From NCBI GenBank assembly GCA_036426205.1, contig WSYH01001942.1, positions 37,145 to 101,144 on the forward strand: a DNA stretch of 64,000 bases, read 5' to 3'. The DNA is from Ascaphus truei. Lineage: Eukaryota; Chordata; Amphibia; Anura; Ascaphidae. The notes under the pieces are model-generated. The model ran no database searches, was not told where the DNA came from, and saw only the letters and a list, made by a program, of their open reading frames with translations. Numbering within the stretch: the stretch's first letter is position 1; each line of letters opens with the position of its first letter. A program made the position numbers and the translations under genes. This document shows, piece after piece, positions 55,847 to 64,000 of the stretch.

Positions 55847-56657
55847 TGTAGCCATGTGCAAAATTGGTGTACATATCTCTTTCTCATGCTGGCAGTAAAC
55901 CTGGTAAGTATGCAGGATTGCCAGTAGTCATCATGGAGGTTTGCCCTCACACCCTGGTGAAGTGTCATATGTATACAAGGGGAGTGGTAACATGCTCTGT
56001 GTCCACTGCTAGTGACACAAGAGATGTGGCTGCTTTCTGAGTCTATATAAGGCACAGCACTTCCTAAAGCAGGAGTTCAGTTGAGTTGGTGTGAGGCACG
56101 TGGAGATCTGCAACAGTGTTGCAGTGGTCTGATGCAAGAGCTGTGAGTCTGTGCAGCTCTGAGCAGAGAGACAGAGAGAAGCTGGTGAATCTCTTTGAGA
56201 GGAGAGGTGGAAAGCAACTCTATTAGAGGAGAAGGAACCTTCCTAATGGAGTGCAGCAGAGGAATGAGCGGCTAAGCTGCTAGCTGTGAGGGGCAGCTTG
56301 CCCATACCACCATGCCAATAAAGATGCCCTGTTCAAAGACAACCCCACTGTGTGAGTGTGAAGTTACTCTCCAGTGGAAGGCACCACCAATAAGGGGTTC
56401 CTCATCAGAACCATCTTCCTGCGGACGCAGAGATCCTGATGAGGTGGAGGTGCTGCACTGGATATAAGTAGGACTCGCACACACTACCTCAGCTGCCTGT
56501 CTGGGTTGGCAAACCCCACACAACATCATGCGGGAGACTCAGGAGTCCTGTTGCCAACAGGTGCACCACCAGACACAACCATGTAATGGGGACTGGTTAG
56601 ACCAGAGGGGCCATTGTGAGATTGGGTGGGTCAGGCTAGGACAGAATACCCGTTACA
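55847..56657 (+). mobile_element. Solo LTR inserted in LINE tail
   Basis: 811 bp from TGTAGCCATG to CCCGTTACA, flanked by CATA (55843-55846 and 56658-56661). TATA-like CTATATAAGGC at 56042, poly(A) signal AATAAA at 56317-56322. U3-R-U5 order on the plus strand. No coding region; frames inside (for example 56272-56529 minus) are incidental. Confidence 0.8.
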
Positions 56658-56679
56658 CATATATACAGTATATACATTG

Positions 56680-56910
56680 TATATATTATTATTATTAATA
56701 TTATTATCACTTATTTGTGAAGCACCAACATATTCTGCAGCATGGTACAATGGGGTACAAAGTTATGTAAATTACAAAAACATAAATAGTTACATACAGG
56801 TGAGGACAAATATGAACACACAGATACAAATAGAAAGTGAGGGCCCTGCTTGTGAAAGATTGCAGGCTAGAGGAAATGAGAGACAGTGTTAAAACAAGAA
56901 GGCAAGGTGG
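56680..56910 (-). mobile_element. LINE tail (GCACCAACATATTC type)
   Basis: (TTA)n-rich start, then GAAGCACCAACATATTCTGC, GGTACAATGGGG, and GAGGGCCCTGCTTGTGA. Read on the minus strand this is a LINE/SINE 3' tail common in lower vertebrates. No coding part. Confidence 0.55.
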
Positions 56911-58109
56911 CTGCTCATATATGTTATACATATTCCAACGTTCTTGTATTTGGAATATTACTTCGTATGATATAATTAAACCATTCAAAAATATACTTAT
57001 TTTCAGGTGCTCTGATGTATAATCTGTGTTAAATAAAGTAAATGTATACAACGAGCAGCATATGGACATTCATGGACTACATAGTCATTTATAGCACAAT
57101 TTGGAATACTCAACAATTAATTCTATTACAGCTATTCCATAGCCTCACTGCACTGACGTATTTCAGTTGTAGGAATTGACAGATTAAGCAAGTATTGGAT
57201 TTTTTGCTGATGCCTTGGAGTTTAATAACTGAATCCGCAGATATCATAAATAAACCTTATTTTTGGAGCAACTTGTCAAACAATTCAGCAGGTTTCATTT
57301 TTCTCAGGTCTTAGCCTTTCAAGGTCTCAGATAAATCCTGTTCCATTTCTCATGTTTTTTTTTAAAGGGTCTTGATTTGCAATTAAATACATTTTCTAAA
57401 TAGACAAACTACTTTTCTGGCCAACCCATTTGATAAATAGTTTGTATAGGCTGGTGCTATTTATTGTATGGGCATTTTAACATTTTAGAGAAAGACTAAG
57501 TTAATTTTAGTGCTACTGTATCAAATTCACCTTTGATTAAAAACTGGCATTGTACCATGTAATTGCTGCTAAACGTTTCCCTCTACAATAAACATACTTA
57601 TTATTTTGGTACCTTACATATTTATTATTTTGATGTCTGCAACTTGCCTTTAAAAAAAAAAGATAATGTATTTTGTCAAGAGTGAAATAATGCAAGTACC
57701 TGTAGGTAATAGAGTTTGAAATGTTTACAAACCCATACATGAAAACTGTTCCATTAAGGTGAAAGGATATAACACAATGTCTTTATGATAATTGCTTTTA
57801 ATTGTAAGCATTTTTGTAAAATGTTGCTTATGTTGTATTACAAAGTAAAAAAGTAAATAAAAAAGGGGGGCACTGCAACAAAAAATAAATCATACCAAAA
57901 ACCTATGTATAAATAAAGGGGTGCATCATGGAAGACAAATGCATATGAGAGAGAAAAAGTATATCACTAAAAAGGGTATAGAGATCATCCAAAAGTAGAA
58001 CACACTTGGTACTGTATGTAGAAATATAATAATAATTTAATTCATAAACGACAAGGGACGTACCACGTTAAAAACACTTAAAAAAAATAATACCAATAGA
58101 GGTACAGCT
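56911..58109. other. AT-rich DNA, nothing recognised
   Basis: No gene. 57850-58060 (GGGGGGCACTGCAAC...) may be a terminal piece of another Penelope-type repeat. Confidence 0.5.
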
Positions 58110-58265
58110 ATTTAACCACTTCATTACTTTAGCGGCTAGCCAATAAGGTAATGAAGCACTGTTTTAAATTTTAATTACATAGTATTAAAGCAGGGGGTCT
58201 CCGGAACTGAACGGCATTAATTAACCAGTATCTCTGGAAAGTATAATCCTCTGACATCACCCATA
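58110..58265. repeat. Module B fragment
   Basis: TTCATTACTTTAGCGGCTAG, AGCAGGGGGTCTCCGGAACTG and a decayed CAGTATCTCTGG match the first arm of the snap-back hairpins. The second arm is missing. 58266-58800 is unclassified. Confidence 0.55.
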
Positions 58266-58819
58266 AAATGCATGGATTTTGCCATTTGTATCTACTGTAT
58301 GTATCTTTTATTTTGTATGCTGCTACAGATTTATATTTTGGAGAACTGCTGCACCCATCCTCTTTTTTTTTCTTTACATTTTAATACCAATTATGTAACA
58401 TTCATGTTGTACTGGATGTTAAAAAAAACTCAGTCAGAGTCTGCAGCAGCAGCACATTTCAAAAACATGAAACTTTATGTATGCATCGTTTGGAAGAAAA
58501 AACCCATACAGCTCTTGATGTGATATTCCCAGGGCACTAGAGATTGGTTGTGTGACCAGGGATAGCATTTTTCAACTTGGTGTACCAGTGAAACAAGGAC
58601 ACATACTGTACAACATGACAAACATTCATTTTCTACACACATACTCAATTCAATTGTCACATGTTTCCTAGCTCATTGCAGGAATGCACAAACATTTTTT
58701 TTTACAAAATTACACCTGTTATCTATTATAAGTAATAGAGCAACAGAGACAGAATGACAGTTATCCCTCTCTAAAACATAAATCAACAGATCAGGTAAAA
58801 TACATTCAAATAGCATGTG

Positions 58820-59413
58820 TAACAGATCCAGGGTCAGCCAGTGTAAACCTGACCCCGACTGACAGATATGAGGCTTACAGTAGTTGGGATAACATAATGT
58901 TCAGAGACCCTCCAGTAATGATCTGAATAATAATGAATAATAATAAAAAAAAACTGACTTGACAGTTAACAAATAACACACTCACCCTCACTGGCCCTGT
59001 CTGTGTGGCTTATTGTGTGCATCCACAATGCCAACAGTACTATGAGCAGCAACTGTTGGCAATGGCCATTTCAGGGTTTGATTAAACCCCTTCAAAGTCC
59101 AGGAATAGGGATTATTAGTCCAGGAGTCAAAGCACTCAGCTGAGTCTGGAATGAGACTAAGAGAAGATAGACCTGTCCTTTTTTAGCTATACGCCAATAG
59201 AAAGGGAGATCAGATCACAAAATTGTGCAGTATACAGTAGTTGCTTCCAATACCCTCCCCCGAGTACTCAGTTGCTTGTGACTCAAACTTCAGATGCCTG
59301 TCTCCCCACAATTTTTGGCCACAGGCCACATGTGACATTCAAGCTGGCTATTTAAGACCAGGAAGCAGTGTTTGGAACTGGGGCGGCTACAATGAGCATT
59401 GTGGTGTTGTTAC
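58820..59413 (+). mobile_element. LTR-like block
   Basis: From TGTAACAGATCC to GTTGTTACA, with TATTTAAGACC at about 59349 as a possible TATA. Ends agree with TGTAACA/TGTTACA, but flanking bases do not match, so integration is unproven. Confidence 0.35.
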
Positions 59414-59439
59414 AGGCACTGTTGCACTGCCAAAGGTAT

Positions 59440-59715
59440 ATAGGGATATGCCAAATAAGTAAACATGGGAAGGATGATGTTCCAGGGAGAAATCTGATTG
59501 CCAATATTTAAGTAAAGAAGGAATTTATTTTTCTCCTAATGAGATCGTTGTATATTTCACTGTTTTTTTTTTTTGCCTTCCGCTGGATCAATATACTGTA
59601 AGTACAAATATAGGACAAGTATCTGTCATATAAATTTAGCATACTGTAGATTGAACTTGATGAACGTGCAGTATGTCTGTTTTCAATCTCATCTACTATG
59701 TAGCTATGTTTGGGA
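59440..59715 (+). mobile_element. CR1/L2-type LINE 3' tail
   Basis: Matches 38440-38715 step by step (TGCCAAATAAGTA, GCTGGATCAATA, TTGAACTTGATGAACG, CTCATCTACTATGT). Non-coding tail only. Confidence 0.75.
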
Positions 59716-60879
59716 AAAATATATTCATGGCCATGTAGAGTGCACTGGGACTGTTTAGAGATAGTTTACCCCCCTTCCATTGTGCATCATAGGTGGGATG
59801 GACGTTAAACCCCCATCTATATATTTTTATTTAAAAAAAAAATCATTTTCTGTAGCTCACAGTTCCTGATTTAGTACAATTTATATTCCACTTACAGTGC
59901 AATTCATAAATCATATAGTATCAGTTTCTTATATTTTTGTATGTGTGGTTCTCTTGTTTCCCATTTGTCCCATCGAAAATAATAGTATTTCTTTAACAAT
60001 GCTTAATCCTTCATAGAACAAATGACTGCTTCAACAGCCAATGATATAACATCAAGGTTGTCAAACTTTGCAATTAGTTGGAATTTGTTGAGTTGTTGAC
60101 AGATACTTGTCATCACTTACACAGACAGGAGTAACATTTTGTCTGATTTGAGTGTTAAAAGAAAGAAAGAAAGATTAAGATTATCAAAATCCAATTAAAT
60201 ACTTCATGATTGATGATTCTGATGTTCAACATAATTACATGATTTTGTACTTGGAGTCTATTGCCTAATAGTTTGGGACAAAGAGTGGGTTTCTACCAGT
60301 TGCTCAGTTAGGGTCACTTTCATCAGCAGCGACAGTATTTTCTCTGTTTCATTCGCCTACAGTGATTTTTTCAGTTGCTTGACTAACAGAGACTGAGTGA
60401 TGATGATCTTTCCATCCCTATGCCCAATGCCAACTGCACATAGTCAAAGAAAGAGAGATGAAAAAATAGCTTCAACATTCAAAGTTATCCTAAATCCATT
60501 CTTCATAAATCTTATCATGATATCTGATAGCAGACTCCATCATACTATGATTTCAATAAGATACAAAAATATATGGCTGAGCCCCCCAAAACAGGAGAAG
60601 GTAAAATCATCAAATCTGTTTTTTTTTCAGAATTAAAAATTTAACAATGGTTATTTCTTATTCTTTGGTTTTTAACATAATTCTTCATCAACGCCTAATA
60701 GTACCACTACATTTTTGTTGTTGTACTGTAATAATAAATAACTGCGTAGTACTAGTACTGCAGTAGTTCCTGATATTAAATATGTCTTTAATTTATTAAT
60801 TAAATAATATGCAATTTGACATTTTGCATATTAATTCCAATTATTAATGAACATTAACCTTAAAATATAAAAAAAATTA
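59716..60879. other. AT-rich DNA, no gene seen
   Basis: Without recognised repeats; the frame at 60397-60636 has no domain. Confidence 0.5.
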
Positions 60880-61168
60880 TTAAAATATAATTAGTGATGA
60901 CTAGTTATTATTATTAACTATGTTTATGATTTATGATAAGAAAAGTAGATGCAATTTGGCATATTGCGTATGAATTGGAAACAAACACTAACTCTGACTT
61001 GCAATCAAGAACTGTGATTACTCTAATGAAGTAATTAATGCGTTATTGTAGTTATTAACTGGCTATGATCGGATCGATTTTCATTTATCATCAATCACAT
61101 TGTTTGATTTCAATAAAGGTTGCGTTATTGTATGGCTTTTGTTTAAAATTTATAATCATCCAATATGC
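60880..61168. repeat. Diverged direct repeat, left copy
   Basis: Shares with 62704-62905 an order of words: AATCAAGAACTGTGATTACTC, TAATG, ATTAACTG, CAATAAAGGTTGCGTTATTG and TATGGC. Diverged tandem copies later separated by the element 61169-62684. Confidence 0.5.
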
Positions 61169-62684
61169 AGATGACTGCACTCAAAGTGTAATAAGAAATA
61201 ACCATATTAGTCAGGGTATACAATATCCCTCTGTAGGAGTTAATTTACTCACTTAAATTGACACATCAGAGTGAGTATTGTTCTTACACACAATTTACAA
61301 AAAATAATAAAATTCCCACCCCTGATGAAGTATGCAGAGACATACGAAACATACGTAGGGTTTTACACCGTCACGACGGTGGCATCAATGTGGGAGGCGG
61401 CTTGAATCAGCTTTATTCCATTCCCGGAAGTATCCCGCTACCAGCATCACACCAATATGGTCGTAAAACGGTGTTCTTTATCTCAAACACAGCATAGAGC
61501 AAGATTGTGCTTTCTATTAGTATTTAAACTATATCTACTGTACTTGCTAATGTCCGTGATAGGTTATTTCTATGTGGTGATTGTGCACCATTCCTGGAGT
61601 TGTCGTATTTGGTCAAATTGTGAGCACAACTAGGTTACATTATGCAAGTTACATATTGCCACATTACTTAGCACAGAGCTCATTTTTGCTCCCTACCAGC
61701 ACTATAAACCCTATTTACTGGGTAACATCTGTGCTAGGCTAATGCTGTTTGATGATTTTATACCAATCTGATAGTTGTTATATCTGGTTACATTGTAACC
61801 ATAATTAGGATACATACGCTAGCCATAGATTGCTACATGTGGTACTACGCATAGGACAATAATAGTTGTGTTGTATGACGTCTTGCTACACAACAGCACC
61901 TTGAATGGGTGTGTTTACACCTGTTGTTCTAAATTAATTAGTGAGCAACGGATGTGTTGGTACTAATATACACTGCCACCTTATCACTGATGACAACAAT
62001 ACACACACTTGATACTGTGTCCTATTGTTATATATCAATGTTGCCTATTCTTTGTAGCCAATACTATGGAGTTAGGTATCTACTGTGAGCATTATAAGAA
62101 TACTAGTATGCTCATCAGACATACCTTGAGGAACTGTAAGCTGTACCAATTAACAGTGCTATCACGCATAGTAGCACATGTTATATGTGGGGTTCTCAAG
62201 ATATCTAGCTATACCGTATACTCTGACATTAATACCTACTCTTATTCTAGGAGGTTCTCTGATTTATTAGAGTATAACGATTTGGGTGATATCCCAATAT
62301 CTTGGATTAGAGTTATAGCATAATAACGCACTTAGCTATATCCACCATGAGCCACCCTACCTGAGGACTTTAAACAATTGTGTTATGTAAATATTTTTAA
62401 ACGTCGTCACTGTGATTTATTGAAATACAATTGTATTATTCTTTGTATATGTAAGAACAATAATCACTCTGATGTGTCAATTTTAAGGGTGTAAATTAAC
62501 TCCTACAGTGGGGTATGTATACCCTGACTAATATGGTTATTACTTACTACACTTTGAGTGCAGTCATCTGGGTTCTATTGTTAACACATTGTTAACTTTC
62601 GTCTCCAATATATGTATATATCCCAGTGCACCTTAGTGCATTATTCTTTGTATTAGGAGAGCGTTGTTTCATTCTCTAAGTTGG
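61169..62684 (+). mobile_element. Penelope-like non-autonomous insertion with 19-bp duplication
   Basis: Flanked by identical 19-bp TTATAATCATCCAATATGC at 61150-61168 and 62685-62703. Inside, 61169-61285 is repeated in reverse at 62455-62575 (TTAGTCAGGGTATAC...). The motif CCCCTGATGAAGTATGC, AGACATACGAAACATACG at about 61318-61355 is Penelope-type. No RT or nuclease. Long, perfect duplication points to recent target-primed insertion. Confidence 0.7.
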
Positions 62685-62703
62685 TTATAATCATCCAATA
62701 TGC

Positions 62704-62905
62704 CAAATATTGAATAATTAAAATGTAAATAGATTCAAGTTGAATATGAATTTCAAACAAAAGTCAATAACGCAGCCTTGAAATCTATAACCATGATTAC
62801 ACTAATGTCCTCATTAACGAGTAGTGATGATTATTAACTGTCTATTATTGATGTTATTTAATTTCAGCAAAGTCTATGTTATTGTATGGCCTTTTTTCAA
62901 ATGAA
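62704..62905. repeat. Diverged direct repeat, right copy
   Basis: Partner of 60880-61168; see landmarks there (CAGCAAAGTCTATGTTATTG, TATGGCC). Confidence 0.5.
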
Positions 62906-63204
62906 TAGACTATGGGCCTCATGCAGTAAGCCCCGATACAAAATTTTCGGCACGAATTGCGAAAATGTTTTTTTTGGGCGATTTGCCCTCGCAGTATTCA
63001 GTAAGGGCCGAATCCTTCCGATCCCTGCTGAAGCACTGCGAAAGCAAAGCTGCCGATGAGCTGTGGCGATACAGCCTGGCTCCCGATAAGGCTCCCGATA
63101 AGCCTTTGGTGCCGATAGATGTTTGCAGCTGAGAGAGACAAGCCGCTCTCTCAGCGCAAACTTCGGCACCAAAAAAAGTATTTAAAAACAACTTTTATTC
63201 ATAG

Positions 63205-63462
63205 TGTACATGTGCAGGGGGTCTTCGGAGCTGAACCGCGTTGGTTTGAGGTCCGGGGACCCCCTGCCCCCCGAGATACAGGCCCCTTTATGAGGTGCCG
63301 GTATCCCTCGGCGTTTAAAGGTCCCGATCACGTGACCGCGACCTGTAAACAAACCAGAGGGATACCGGCACCCCATAAAGGGGCCTGTATCTCGGGGGGC
63401 AGGGGGTCCCTGGACCTCAAACCAACGCTGTTCTGCTCCGGAGACCCTCTGCACATGTACAG
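63205..63462. repeat. Snap-back hairpin module B, copy 6a
   Basis: Arms of about 120 bp centred at about 63335 (GATCACGTGACCGCG). Strong pairing: AGATACAGGCCCC, GGGGTGCCGGTATCCC and complements. Because of this, plus frame 63119-63490 and minus frame 63182-63523 encode near-identical strings (APRDTGPFM, CRYPS, GIPAPHKGACISGGRG), a mirror artefact. Confidence 0.9.
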
Positions 63463-63564
63463 TATAAATAAAACACACACACATCAATAAAGACTCGTTC
63501 CTTACCCTGGCGGCTATGTGCAACGGTAATGAAGCAGCATGAATGTCTTTTTAATTATACTGTA

Positions 63565-63805
63565 CAGTGAGCAGGGGGTCCCCTGAGCTGAACCGCATTG
63601 CTTTGTGGAGCAGGGACCCCCTGCTTCCCGAGTTACAGGCCCCGGTATGTGTCATCGGGTGGCAGTGTCGCCGCCATGTTTATAGCGTCCCCGCAATAAA
63701 CATGTCGTCCACACTGTAACCGATGGCCCAAACCGGGGCCTGTAACTCAGGAGGCAGGGGGTCTCTGAGCCACAAATAAATGCGCTTCAGCTCAGGGGGC
63801 CTCCT
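63565..63805. repeat. Snap-back hairpin module B, copy 6b
   Basis: Second hairpin with diverged arms (GAGCTGAACCGCATTG, GAGTTACAGGCCCCGG and complements) centred at about 63690. It is closer to the copy at 17465-17860 (GAGTTACAGGCC) than to 6a, so two subtypes exist. Confidence 0.8.
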
Positions 63806-64000
63806 GCTTCCGCACAATATTATTAAAATACATTAATGCTGCTTCATTACCATAGCGGATAGCCGCTAAGGCAATGAAGGGGTTAACGCATAGTAGCATG
63901 TTTATTGGGGACAAATGCCCCCAATAAACATAGCATCAATACACAACATACAGTATAGTAATGGGCAGAATGACTATTATCCACAAATGGATAATAGTGC

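Larger units (their letters stand above)
62914..64000. mobile_element. Composite family copy 6, left end, runs off the window
   Basis: Starts GGGCCTCATGCAGTAAGC, the same terminus as the right end at 33793. Contains two snap-back hairpins in tandem, then a CATAGCGGATAGCCGCTAAGG stem-loop (63850-63875) and the start of the ATTATCCACAAATGGATAAT stem-loop at the window edge. 62930-63150 is CpG-rich with repeated CCGATA words. Confidence 0.65.

Noticed and set aside
62009..62323. 104-codon frame as the Penelope RT
   Set aside because: No RT or nuclease motif.
63119..63523. Plus and minus frames of 123 and 113 codons with near-identical peptides
   Set aside because: Mirror effect of the inverted repeat, not two homologous genes.

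Overview
This is 64 kb of vertebrate nuclear DNA with no recognisable host gene. It is packed with transposable elements, most of them decayed and many nested in one another. The mix (Penelope-like elements with a GIY-YIG domain, Ty3/Gypsy chromovirus, spuma-like endogenous retrovirus, Tc1-like elements, several LINE families, Helitron, Harbinger-like non-autonomous elements and long hairpins) suggests an amphibian, probably a frog, with a large TE-rich genome. The species cannot be fixed from the sequence. Almost every long open frame is a decayed transposon gene or a by-product of tandem or inverted repeats.

Layout. 1-885: Gypsy integrase fragment (+). 890-3810: old spuma-like endogenous retrovirus (-), gag and pol remnants. 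3815-7545: a ~75-bp satellite split by two insertions, namely a second, shorter spuma-like provirus (3948-5787, 4-bp duplication CAGG, both outer ends U3) and a Harbinger-like element (6326-7463, TTA duplication). 7869-10186: minisatellite, small inverted-repeat element and a 1.6-kb TA-flanked element. 12248-13612: LTR-like block and a Penelope-type palindrome. 13640-18134, 19600-20740, 31600-33793, 36955-39240 (minus) and 62914-64000: copies of a composite family built from a fixed series of modules (promoter-like start, AT-rich tract, stem-loops, an exon-like acidic ORF ending in a splice donor, a GC-rich VNTR, a long snap-back hairpin). The element at 6326-7463 is a shorter member.

18793-24026: LTR pieces and a 2.65-kb inverted-repeat element holding a MITE, two tRNA-like SINE heads and a Gypsy LTR. 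24805-25500: LINE tail plus ~203-bp satellite. 26280-31260: one Penelope-like element (-), RT and GIY-YIG, split by a Helitron and a ~350-bp inverted-repeat element. 33794-36126: mostly plain AT-rich DNA. 36127-36904: Tc1 5' half. 39242-42480: LINE fragment and Gypsy chromovirus with 3' LTR (-). 42482-47965: a Tc1-like element split by ~3.9 kb. 48783-48964: near-perfect hairpin. 51010-53503: LINE 3' end, a foldback carrying a copy of it, and a solo LTR. 54340-56900: Penelope-type terminal region, LINE 3' ends and a second solo LTR. 58820-62905: LTR-like block, LINE tail and a recent Penelope-like insertion with a 19-bp duplication.

The most unusual items are the modular composite family with its repeated exon-plus-splice-donor unit and snap-back hairpins, and the provirus with inverted U3 ends inside an intact target duplication. 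All calls come from reading motifs, repeats and junctions by eye; no database search was run.
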